Shown one piece after another: positions 22,968 to 35,730 of a DNA stretch of 64,000 nucleotides; position 1 is the first letter of the stretch, and the number at the start of each line of letters is the position of its first letter. The notes beneath the pieces were generated by a model. The model ran no database searches. It was not told where the DNA came from and saw only the letters and a list, made by a program, of their open reading frames with translations. The position numbers were made by a program, and so were the translations under genes. Source of the DNA: Aristolochia californica. Its lineage: Eukaryota > Streptophyta > Magnoliopsida > Piperales > Aristolochiaceae. The stretch lies in contig JARWKL010000008.1 of assembly GCA_029961685.1 (NCBI GenBank), positions 13,983,981 to 14,047,980 on the forward strand, in the 5' to 3' direction.

Positions 22968-25900
22968 AATCACTTTCTTATAAAATTCCACCAAGCTATC
23001 TGAGGTTGTACTAGTGGAATTTCCCCAACATGGATAACAAAACTTTGGTGTTCATTTTTAGTGCGTGAAAATAACTTACTTCACTCAAATTTATTATAGT
23101 TTTAAAATTCTTTTGCATACATAAACTCTAAAATTTCCATTTTATTGTGATCTATATTGGCCTTATCTTTTTGTTTACGAGAAAACTAGGAGAGGGAAAA
23201 ACTCAAGTTTGAAAAAAAAATTGAACATCCAAAATGGAAATGCACTAATGCTGAGAGAGATAACTCCAAAAAGTATCAGTGATTTTTTAGGTCGGTTTTT
23301 TGTAAAATAGGCAAAAAGTGGGTTGTTTGGCTCTAGTAAATATCCCACCACACGTTAACTTGAGAATTTAAATTTTTTTTACTCCTTGATATTTTTGGAT
23401 CAATAGGTCGTTTGCATCTTCAATATGTTTCTGGCATGCATATCCACCACATTTAAAACATATTAGGATCAATTAGGAATCTCTTTCTTATAAAATTCCA
23501 CCAAGCTATCTGGGGTTGTACTAGTGGAATTTCTCCAACGTAGATAACAAAACTTCGGTGTTCATTTTTAGTGCGTGAAAATAACTTCCTTCACTCACAT
23601 TTATTATAGTTTTCAAATTCTTATGCAAACGCAAACTCTAAAATTTCCATTTTGTTGTGATCCATATTTGCCTTATCTTTTTCTTCACGAGAAAACCTGG
23701 AGTGAGAAAAAATCAAGTTTGAAAAAAAAATTGAACATCCAAAATGGATATGCACAAATGCTGAGAGAGATAATTCCAAAAAGTATCTGTCATTTTTTGG
23801 GTCCGCTTTCTGTCAAATAGGCAAAAAGTGGGTTGTTTGGTTCTGGTAAATATCCCGCCGCACGTTAACTTGAGAATTTTAATTTTTTCTACTCCTTGAA
23901 ATTTTTGGATCATTAGGTCATTTGCATCTTCAACATGTTTCTGGCATGCATATCCACCACAATTAAAACATGTTAGGATCAATTAGGAATCTCTTTCTTA
24001 TAAAATTTGACCAAGCTATTAGGGGTTGTACTAGTGGAATTTCCCCAACGAGGATAACAAAACTTTGGTGTTCATTTTTAGTTCGTGAAAATAACTTTCT
24101 TCACTCACATTTGTTATAGTTTTCAAATTCTTTTGCATACATAAACTCTAAAATTTCCATTTTGTTGTGATCTTTATTTGCCTTATCTTTTTGTTTACGA
24201 GAAAACTGGGAGAGTGAAAAACTCAAGTTTGAAAAAAAAAATTGAACATCCAAAATGGAAATGCACAAATGTTGAGAGATTTAATTCCAAAAAGAATTTG
24301 TGATTTTTTAGGTCCGAGTTTTGGAAAATAGGTAAAAAGTGGGTTGTTTGGCACTTGTAAATATCCCACCACACGTTAACTTAAGAATTTTAATTTTTTT
24401 TACTCCTTGAAATTTTTGGATCATTAGGTCGTTTGCATCTTCAATATGTTTCTGGTATGCATATCCGCCACATTTAAAACATATTAGGATCAATTAGGAA
24501 TGTCTTTCTTATAAAATTCCACCAAGCTATCTAGGGTTGTACTAGAGGAATTTCTCCAACATAGATAACAAAACTTCGGTGTTCATTTTTAGTGCGTGAA
24601 AATAACTTTCTTCACTCAAATTTATTCTAGTTTTCAAATTCTTATGCAAACACAATCTCTAAAATTTCCATTTTTTTGTGATCCATATTTACCTTATCTT
24701 TTTGTTTATGAGAAAACTTAGAGTGAGAAAAAATCAAGTTTGAAAAAAAAAAAATTGAACATCCAAAATGTATATGCACGAATGCTGAGTGAGATAATTC
24801 CAAAAATTATCTGTCATTTTTGGGGTCCGCTTTCTGTCAAATAGGCAAAAAGTGGGTTGTTTGGCTCTGGTAAATATCCCACCGCACGTTAACTTGAGAA
24901 TTTTAATTTTTTCTACTCCTTGAAATTTTTGGATCATTAGGTCATTTGCATCTTCAACATGTTTCTGGCATGCATATCCACCACAATTAAAACATGTTAG
25001 GATCAATTAGGAATCTCTTTCTGATAAAATTTGACCAAGATATTAGGGGTTGTACTAGTGGAATTTCCCCGACGAGGATAGCAAAACTTTGGTGTTCATT
25101 TTTAGTGCGTGAAAATAACTTTCTTCACTCACATTTGTTATAGTTTTCAAATTCTTTTGCATACTTCAAATCTAAAATTTCCAGTTTATTTTGATCTATA
25201 TTTGCCTTATCTTTTTGTTTACGAGAAAATTAGGAGAGTGAAAAACTCAAGTTTGAAAGAAAAATTGATCATCCAAAATGGAAATGCACAAATGCTAAGA
25301 GAGATAATTCCAAAAAGTATCTGTGATTTTTTAGGTCCACGTTTTGTAAAATAGGCAGAAACTGGGTTGTTTGGCCCTAGTAAATATCCCACCGCACGTT
25401 AACTTGAGAATTTTATGTTTTTCTACTCCTTGAAATTTTTGGATCATTAGGTCATTTGCATCTTCAACTTGTTTTTGGCATGCATATCCACCACTTTTAA
25501 AGCATGTTAGGATCAATTAGGAATCTCTTTCTTATAAAATTCCACCAAGCTATTTAGGGTTGTACTAGTGGAATTTCCCTACCGTGGATAACAAAACTTT
25601 GGTGTCCATTTTTAGTGATTCAAATTAACTTTCTTCACTCACATTTATTATAGTTTTCAAAATTCTTTCACATACATAAACTCTAAAATTTCCATTTTGT
25701 TGTGATCTATATTTGCCATATCTTTTTATTGACGAGAAAATTAGGAGTGAGAAAAACTAAAGTTTGAACAAAAAAATTGAACATCCAAAATGGAAATGCA
25801 CAAATGCTGAGAGAGATAATTCCAAAAAGTATATGTGATTTTTTAGGTCCGCTTTATGTAAAATAGGCAAAAAGAGGGTTGTTTGGCTCTGGTAAATATC

Positions 25901-28900
25901 CCACCGCACGTTAACATCAGAATTTCAATTTTTTCTACTCGAAATTTTTCGATCATTAGGTCATTTGCATCTTCAACATGTTTCTGGCGTGCATATCCCC
26001 CACATTTAAAACATGTGAGGATCAATTATGAATCTCTTTCTTATAAAATTCCACCAAGCTATCTAGGGTTGTACTAGTGGAATTTTCCCATCGTGGATAA
26101 CAAAACTTTGGTGTTCATTTTAAGTGCGTGAAAATAAGTTTCTTCACTCACATTTATTATAGTTTTCAAATTCTTTCACATACATAAACTCTAAAATTTC
26201 CATTTTGTTGTGATCTATATTAGCCATATCTTTTTGTTTACGTGAAAACTGGGAGAAGGAAAAACTCAAGTTCGAAAATAAAAATTGAACATCCAAAATG
26301 GATATGCACAAATGCTCAGAGATTTAATTCCATAAAGAATTTGTGATTTTTTAGGTCCGCTCTTTGGAAAATAGGTAAAAAGTGGGTTGTTTGGCACTTG
26401 GAAATATCCCACCGCACGTTAACTTGAGAATTTTAATTTTTTCTACTCCTTGAAATTTTTGGATCATTAGGTCATTTGCATCTTCAACAAGTTTCTGGCA
26501 TGTTTATCTGCCATATTTATAACATGTTACGTTCATTAGGAATTTCTTTCTTATAAAATTCCACCAAGCTATCTGGGGTTGTACTAGTGGAATTTCCCCA
26601 ACGTGGGTAACAAAACGTTGGTGTTCATTTTTAGTGCATGAAAATAACTTTCTTCACTCACTTTTATTATATTTTTTAAATTCTTTTGCATACTTAAACT
26701 CTAAAATTTCCATTTTATTGTGACCCATATTGGCCTTATCTCTTTTTTTACGAGAAAACTGGGAGAGGGAAAAACTCAAGTTTGAAAAAAAAAATTTGAA
26801 CATCCAAAAATGAAATGCACTAATGCTGAGAGAGATAACTCCAAAAAGTATCTATGATTTTTTAGGTCCGCTTTTTGTAAAATAGGCAAAAAGTGGGTTG
26901 TTTGGCTCTAGTAAATATCCCACCGCACGCTAACTTGAGAATTTTAATTTTTTCTGCTCCTTGAAATTTTTGGATCAATAGGTCATTTGAATCTTCAACA
27001 TGTTTCTGGCATGCATATCTACCACATTTATAACATGTTAGGATCAATTAGGAATCTCTTTCATATAAAATTCCACCAAGCTATCTGGGGTTGTACTAGT
27101 GGAATTTCCCCTATATGGATAAGGAAACCTTCGTGTTCATTTTTAGTGCATGAAAAGAATTTTCTTCACTCACATTTATTATAGTTTCAAATTCTTTCTC
27201 ATTCTTAAACTCTAAAATTTCCATTTTTTTATGATCTATATTTGCCTTATCTTTTATTTACATGAAAACTGGGAGAGTGAAAAACTCAAGTTTGAAAAAA
27301 AAAAATTGACCATCCAAAATTGAAATTCATAAATGCTGCGAGAGATAATTCCAAAAAGAATCTGTGATTTTTTAAGTCATCTTTTTGTAAAATTGGCAAA
27401 AAGTGGGTTATTTGGCTCGAGTAAATATCCCACCACACGATAACTTGAGAATTTTAATTTTTTCTACTCCTTGAAATTTTTGGAACATTTGGTCGTTTGC
27501 ATCTTCTATATGTTTCTGGCATGCATATCCACAACATTTAAAACATGTTAGGATCAATTAGGAACCCTTTCTTATAAAATTCCACCAAGCTATCTGGGGT
27601 TGTACTAGAGGAATTTCTCCAACATAGATAACAAAACTTCGGTGTACATTTTTAGTTCATGAAAATAACTTTCTTCACTCATATTTATTGTAGTTTTCAA
27701 ATTCTTATGCAAACACTAACTCTAAAATTTCCATTTTGTTGTGATCAATATTTGCCTTATCTTTTTGTTTACGAGAAAACTGGGAGAATGAAAAACTCAA
27801 GTTTTAAATCAAAAATTTAACATCCAAAATGGAAATGCACAAATGCTGAGAGAGATAATTCCAAAAATTATCTGTGATTTTTTAGGTCCGCTTTTTGTAA
27901 AATAGGAAAAAATTGGGCTTGTTTGGCAGAGTAAATATCCCACCGCACGTTTACTTGAGAATATTAATTTTTTCTACTTCTTGAAATTTTAGGATCATTT
28001 GGTCATTTGCATCTTCAACATGTTTCTGGGATGCATATCCACCACATTTAAGACATGTTAGGATCAATTAGGAATCTCTTTCTTATAAAATTCCACCAAG
28101 CTATCTGGGGTTGTACTAGTGGAATTTCCCCAACGTGGATAACAAAACTTTGGTGTTCATTTTTAGTGCGTGAAAATAACTTCCTTCACTCACATTTATT
28201 ATAGTTTTAGAATTCTTTCACATACATAAACTCTAAAATTTCCATTTTGTTGTGATCTATATTTGCCTTATCTTTTTGTTGAAGAGAAAACTAGGAGAGA
28301 GAAAAACTTAAGTTTGAAAAAAAGAAATTGAACATCCAAAATGGAAATGCACAAATGTTGAGAGATTTAATACCAAAAATAATTTGTAATTTCTTAGGTC
28401 CGATTTTTGGAAAATAGGTAAAAAGTGGGTTGTTCGGCACTTGTAAATATCCCACCACATGTTAAATTCAGAATTTTCATTTTTTTTACTCCAGGAAATT
28501 TTTGGATCATTAGGTCATTTGCATCTTCAATATGTTTTTGGCATGCATATCCACCACATTTAAAACATGTTAGGATCAATTAGGAATCTCTTTCTTATAA
28601 AATTCCACCAAGCTATCTGGGGTTGTATTAGTCGAATTTCCCCAATGTGGATAACAAAACTTTGGTGTTCAATTTTAGTGCGTGAAAATAACTTTCTTCA
28701 ATCACATTTTTTATAGTTTTCAAATTCTTTTGCATACATAAACTCTAAAATATCCATTTTCTTGTGATCTATATTGGCCTGATCTGTTTGTTTACGAGAA
28801 AACTAGGAGAGTGAAAAACTCAAGTTTGAAAAAAAAAATTGAACATGAAAAATGGAATGCACTAATGCTGAGAGAGATAACTCCAAAAAGTATCTGTGAT

Positions 28901-29600
28901 TTTTTAGGTCAGCTTTTTGTAAAATAGGAAAAAAGAAGGTTGTTTGGCTCTGGTAAATATCCCACCGCACGTTAACTTGAGAATTTTAATTTTTTCTACT
29001 CCTTGAAATTTTTGGATCATTAGGTCATTTGCATCTTCAACATATTTTTGGCATGCATATCCACCACATTTAAAACATGTTAGGGTCAATTAGGAATCAT
29101 TTTCTTATAAAATTCCACCAACCTATTAGGGGTTGTACTAGTGGAATTTCCCCAACGTGGAAAACAAAACTTTGGTGTTCATTTTTAGTGCGTGAAAATA
29201 ACTTTCTTCACTCACATTTATTATAGTTTTCAAATTATTTTGCATACATAAACTCTAAAATTTCCTTTTTATTGTGATCTATATTGGCCTTATCTGTTTG
29301 TGTACCAGAAAACTAGGAGAGTGAAAAACTCAAGTTTGAAAAAAAAATTGAACATCCAAAATTGAAAAGCACTAATGCGGAGAGAGATAACTCCAAACAG
29401 TATCTATGATTTTTTAGGTCAGCTTTTTGTAAAATAGGCAAAAAGTGGGTTGTTTGGCTCTGGTAAATATCCCACCGCACGTTATCTTGAGAATTTTAAT
29501 TTTTTCTACTCGAAATTTTTGTATCATTAGGTCATTGCATCTTCAACATGTTTCTGGCATGCATATCCACCACATTTAAAACATGTTAGGATCAATTAGG
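22968..29600 (+). repeat. Mosaic domain with A, D and E fragments and a ~1.02 kb dimer
   Basis: Monomer starts are 22968, 23478, 23988, 24499, 25012, 25522, 26031, 26541, 27053, 27563, 28073, 28585 and 29095. Half-monomer A marks (GAGATTTAATTCC or similar) recur at about 24264, 26322 and 28362. D-like marks (TATTGGCCTT and CACTAATGC) occur near 23157, 26727, 28771 and 29290. An E-like second half (CAAGTTTTAAAT, GGGCTTGTTTGG, GAATATTAATTTTTTC) is at about 27797-28000. The monomers at 23478 and 24499 share TTATGCAAAC and GAGTGAGAAAAAATC and form part of a dimer period of about 1021 bases. No gene is present. Confidence 0.85.
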
Positions 29601-32600
29601 AATCTCTTTCTTATAAAATTTCATCAAGCTATTAGGGGTTGTACTAGTGGAATTTCCCCAATGTGGAAAAGAAAACTTTGGTGTTCATTTTTAGTGCGTG
29701 AAAATAACTTTCTTCACGCACATTTATTATAGTTTTCAAATTCTTTTGCATACAAAAACTCTAAAATTTCCATTTTGTGGTGATCTATATTTGCCCTATC
29801 TTTTTGATTACGAGAAAACTGGGAGAATGAAAAACTCAACTTTCAAAAAAAAAATTGAACATCTAAAATGCAAAATGGACAAGTACTTAGAGAGATAATT
29901 CCAAAAAGTATCTTTGATTTTTTAGGTCGGCTTTTTTTAAAATTGGGCAAAAGTGAGTTGTTGGGCTCTGGTAAATATGCCACCACACGTTTACTTGAGA
30001 ATTTTAATTTTTTGTACTCCTTGAAATTTTTGGATCGTTAGGTCATTTGCATCTTCGACATGTTTCTGGCATGCATATCCACCACATTTAAAACATGTTA
30101 GGATCAATTTGGAATCTCTTTGCTATAAAATTCCACCATGCTATCTGGGGTTGTACTAGTAAAATTTCCCCAACGTGGATAACAAAACTTTGGTGTATAT
30201 TTTTAGTCCATGAAAATAACTTTCTTCTCTCACATTTATTATAGTTATCAAATTCTTTCACATTCATAAACTCTAAAATTTCCATTTTGTTGTGATCTAT
30301 ATTTGCCTTATCTTTTTGTTTACGAGATAACTGGGAGAGTGAAAAACTCAAGTTTGAAAAAAAAAATTGAACATCCAAAATGGAAATGCACAAATGCTGA
30401 GAGATATAAATTCAAAATTATCTATGATTTTTAAGGTCTGCTTTTAGTAAAATAGGCAAAAAGTGGGTTGTTTGGCTCTAGTAAATATCCCACAGCATGA
30501 TAACTTGAGAATTTTAACTTTTTCTACTCCTTGAAATTTTTGGATCATTAGGTTATTTGCATCTTCAACATGTTTCTGGCATTCATATCCACCACATTTA
30601 AAACATGTTAGGATCAATTTGGAATCTCTTTCTTATAAAAATTCCACCAAGCAATTTGGGGTTGTACTAGTAGAATTTCACTAACGTGGATAACAAAACT
30701 TATGTGTTCATTTTTAGTGCATGAAAATAACTTTCTTCACTCACGTTTATTATAGTTTTCAAATTCTTTCACATACATAAACTCTAAAATTTCCATTTTG
30801 TTGCAATCTATATTTGGCTTATCTTTTGTTTACGAGATAAATGGGAGAGTAAAAAACTCAAGTTTGAAAAAAAAAATTGAACATCCAAAATGGAAATGCA
30901 CCAATGCTGAGAGAGATAATTTCAAAATTATCTGTGATTTTTTGGGTCCGCTTTTTTTAAAATAGGCAAAAAGTGAGTAGTTTGGCTTTGGTAAATATCC
31001 AACAGAACATTAACTTGAGAATTTTAATTTGTTCTACTTCTTGAAATTTTTGGATCATTAGGTCATTTGCATCTTTAACATGTTTCTGGCATTCATATCC
31101 ACGACACTTAAAACATGTTAGGATGAATTAAGTATCTCTTTCTTATAAAATTCCACCATGCTATCTGGGGTTGTTCTAGTGGAATTTCCCAAATGTGGAT
31201 ACCAAAACTTTGGCGTTCATTTTTAGTGCGTGAATATAACTTTCTTCACTCACATTTATTTTAGTTTTCAAATTATTTGCCATACATAAACTCTAAATTT
31301 TTTATTTTGTTGTGATATATTTTTGCCTTATTTTTGTGTTTACGAAAAAACTGGGAGACTGAAAAACTCAAGGTTGAAAAAAAAATTGAACATCCAAAAT
31401 GGAAATGCACAAATGCTCAGAGAGAAAATTCACAAAAGTATTTGTGATTTTTTAGGTCCACTTTTTGTAACATAGGCAAAAAGTGGGTTGTTTGGCTCTT
31501 GTAAATATCCCACCGCATGTTTAACTTCAGAATTTTAATTTTTTCTACTCCTTGGAATTTTTGGATGATTAGGTTATTTGCATCTTCAACATGTTTCTGG
31601 CATGCATATCCACATCATTTAAAACATTTTAGGATCAATTAGGAATCTCTCTCTTATAAAATTCCACCAAGCTATATGGGGTTGTACTAGTGGATTTTCC
31701 CAAACGTGGATAACAAAACTTTGGTGTTCATTTTAAGTGCATGAAAATAACTTTCTTCACTCACATTTAATATAGTTTTCAAATTCTTTCACATACATAA
31801 ACTCTAAAATTTCCATTTTGTTGTGATCTATATTTGCCTTAACTTTTTGTTTACGAAAAAACCAGGAGAGTGAAAAACTAAAGTTAGAAAAAAAAAATTG
31901 AACATCCAAAATGGAAATGCACAAATGTAAAAGAGATAATTCCAAAAAGTATCTGTGATTTTTTAGGTCCACTTTTTGTAAAATAGGCAAAAAGTGGGTT
32001 GTTTGGCTCAGGTAAATATCCCACTGCACGTTAACTTGAAAATTTAAAATTTTTCTACTCCTTGAAATTTTTCGATCATTAGGTAATTTGCATCTTCAAC
32101 ATGTTTATGCCATGCATATCCACAACATTTAAAACTTGTTAGGATCAATTAGGAATCTCTTTCTTAAACAATTCCACCCAGCTATCTGGGGTTGTACTAG
32201 TGGAATTTCCCCAACATGGATTACAAAACTTTGGTGTTCATTTTTAGTGCGTGAAAATAACTTTCTTCACTCAAATTTATTATATTTTTCAAATTATTTC
32301 ACAAACATAACTCTAAAATTTCCATTTTGTTGTGATCTATATTTTCCTTATCTTTTTGTTTACGAGAAACTTGGGAGAGTGAAAAACTCAAGTTTGAAAA
32401 AAAAAAATTGAACATCCAAAATGGAAATGCACAAATGCTGAGAAATATAATGCCAAAAAGTGTCTGCAATTTTTTAGGTAGGCTTTAGTAAAATAGGAAA
32501 AAAGTGGGTTGTTTGGCTCTAGTAAATATCCCACCGCACGTTAACATGAGAATTTTAATTTTTTCAACTCCTTGAATTTTTTGGATCATTAGGTCATTTG

Positions 32601-34158
32601 CATCTCAAACAATGGTCTGGCATGCACATCCGCCACATTTAAAACATGTTTGGAACAATTAGGAATCCCTTTCTTATAAAATTCCACCAAGCTATCTGGG
32701 GTTGCACTAGTGGAATTTCCCCAATGTGGATAACAAAAGTTTGGTGTTCATTTTTAGTGCGTGAAAATAACTTCCTTCACTCACATTTATTATAGTTTTC
32801 AAATTCTTTTGCATACATAAACTCTAAAATTTCCATTTTCTTGTGATCTATATTTGCCTTATCTTTTTATTTACGCGAAAATTGGAGAGTGAAAAACTGA
32901 AATTTGAAAAAAATATTTGAACATCCAAAATGGAAATGCACAAATGCTGAGAGTGATCATTCCAAAAACTATCTATGATTTTTTACGTAGGCTTTTTGTA
33001 AAATAGGCAAAAAGTGGTTGTTTGGCTTTGGTCAATATCCCACCGCACGTTAACTTGAAAATTTTAATTTTTTCTACTCCTTGAAATTTTTTGGATCATT
33101 AGGTCATTTGCATCTTCAACATGTTTCTGGCATGCATATCCACCTCATTTAAAACATTTTGGATCAATTAGGAATCTCTTTCTTATAAAATTCCACCAAG
33201 CTATTTGGGGTTGTACTAGTGGAATTTCCCCAACGTGGATAACAAAACTTTTGTGTTTATTTTTAGTGTGTGAAAATAACTTTCTTCACTCATATTTATT
33301 ATATTTTTTAAATTCTTTCACACACATAAACTCTGAAATTTCCATTTTGTTGTGATCTATATTTGCTTTATCTTTTTGTTTACGAGAAAATTGGGAGAGC
33401 GAAAAACTCAAGTTTGAAAAAAAAATTGAACATCCAAAAAGGAAATGCAGAAATGCTGAGAGAGATAATTCCAAAAAGTGTCTTCGATTTTTTAGGTCCA
33501 CTTTTAGTAAAATTGGCAAAAAGTGGGTTGTTTGGCTCTGGTAAATATCCCACAGCACGTTAACTTGAGAATTTAAATTTTTTGAACTCCTTGAATTTTT
33601 TGGATCATTATGTCATTTGCATCTCCAACAATTGTCTGGCATGCACATTCACCACATTTAAAACATGTTAGGATCAATTACGAATCCCTTTCTGAAAAAA
33701 TTTCACCAAGCTATCTGAGGTTGTATTAGTGGAATTTCCCCAATGTGTATAACAAAACTTTGGTGTTCATTTTTAGTGTGTGAAATTAACTTCCTTCACT
33801 CACATTTATTTTAGTTTTCAAATTCTTTTACATACATAAACTCTAAAATTTCCATTTTGTTGTGATCTATATTTGCCTTATATTTTTGTTTACGAGAAAA
33901 CAGGCAGAGTGAAAAACTCAAGTTTGAAAAAAAAATTGAACATCTAAAATGGAAATGGACAAATGCTGAAAGAGATAATTCTAAAAAGTATCTGTGATTT
34001 TTTAGGTCTGCTCTTTGTAAAATAGGCAAAAAGTGGGTTGTTTGGCTCTGGAAAATATCCCACCGCACGTTAACTTGAGAATTTTAATTTTTTCTACTCC
34101 TTGAAAGTTTTAGATCATTAGGTCATTTGCATCTTCAACATGTTTCTGGCATGCATAT

Positions 34159-34170
34159 AAGATATGTTAG
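34159..34170 (+). repeat. Small deletion in the palindromic box (monomer 33683)
   Basis: The tail reads GCATGCATATAAGATATGTT where other copies have GCATGCATATCCACCACATT followed by TAAAACATGTT. About 11 bases of the loop, next to the right arm, are missing and the monomer is 499 bp. The normal 25-base spacing of the inverted repeat is lost in this copy. Confidence 0.8.
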
Positions 34171-35699
34171 GATCAATTAGGAATCTCTTTCTTATAAAAT
34201 TCCACCAAGCTATCTGGGGTTGTACTAGTGGAATTTCCCCAACATGGATAACAAAACTTTGGTGTTCATTTTTAGTGCGTGAAAATAACTTTCTTCACTC
34301 ACATTTATTATAGTTTTCAAATACTTTCGCATACATAAACCATAAAATTTCCATTTTGCTGTGATCTATATTTGCCTTATCTTTTTGTTTACGAGATAAC
34401 TGGGAGAGTGAACAACTCAAATTTGAAAAAAAAATTGAACATCAAAAATTGAAATGCACAAATGCTGAGAGAGATAATTTCAAAATTATCTATCATTTTT
34501 TAAGTCTGCTTTTTGTGAAAAAGGCAAAAAGTGGGTTGTTTGGCTCTTGTAAATATCCCACCGCACGTTAACTTGAGAATTTTAATTTTGTCAACACTTT
34601 AAAATTTTTGGATCATTAGGTCATTTGCATCTTCAATATGTTTCTGGCATGCATATCCACCACATTTAAAACATGTTAGGATCAATTAGCAATTTCTTTC
34701 TTATAAAATTCCATCATGGTATTTGGGGTTGTGCAAGTGGAATTTCCCCAACGTGGATAACAAAACTTTGGTGTTCATTTTTAGTGCGTGAAAATAACTT
34801 TCTTCACTCACATTTATTATAGTTTTCAAATTCTTTTGCATACATAAACTCTAAAATTTCCATTTTGTTGTGATCTATATTTGCCTTATCTTTTTGTTTA
34901 CGAGAAAACAGAGAGACTGAAAAACACAAGTTTGCAAAAAAAAATTGAACATCCAAAATGGAAATGCAAAAATTCTAAGAGGGATAATTCCAAGAAGTAT
35001 CTGTGATTTTTTAGGTTAGCTTTTTGTAAAATAGGCAAAAAGTGGGTTGTTTGGCTCCTGTAATTATCCCACCTCACGTTTACTATAGAATTTTAATTTT
35101 TTCTACTCCTTGAAATTTTTGGATTATTACGTCGTTTGCATCTTCAATATGTTTCTGGCATGCATATCCACCACATTTAAAACATGTTAGGATCAATTAG
35201 GAATCTCTTTCTTATAAAATTCCACAAAGATATCTGGGGTTGTACTAGTGGAATTTCCCCAACGTAGATAACATAACTTTGGTGTTCATTTTTAGTGCGT
35301 GAAAATAACTTTCTTCACTCACATTTATTATAGTTTTCAAACTCCTTCACATACATAAACTCTAAAATTTCCATTTTGTTGTGATCTATATTTACCTTAT
35401 CTTTTTGTTTACGAGAAAACTAGGAGAGTGAAAAACTAAAGTTTGAAAAAAAATATTTAACATCCAAAATGGAAATGCACAAATGCTAAAAGACATATTT
35501 CCAAAAAGTATCTGTGATTTGTTAGGTCCGCGTTTTGTAAAATAGGCAAAAAGTGTGTTGTTTGGCTCTGGTAAATATCCTACTGCACGTCAACTTGAAA
35601 ATTTTAATTTTTTCTACTCGAATTTTTTGGATCATTATGTAATTTGCATCTTCAACATGTTTCTGGCATACATATTCACAACATTTAAAACTTGTTAGG

Positions 35700-35730
35700 A
35701 TCAATTAGGAATCTGGGGTTGTACTAGTGG
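35700..35730 (+). repeat. Monomer with ~27 bp deletion at the anchor (monomer 35710)
   Basis: The sequence passes from ATCAATTAGGAATCT directly to GGGGTTGTACTAG. The usual CTTTCTTATAAAATTCC and CACCAAGCTAT segment is gone. Both ends of the missing piece carry ATCT, so a short direct repeat probably guided the deletion. The monomer measures 483 bp. Confidence 0.85.
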
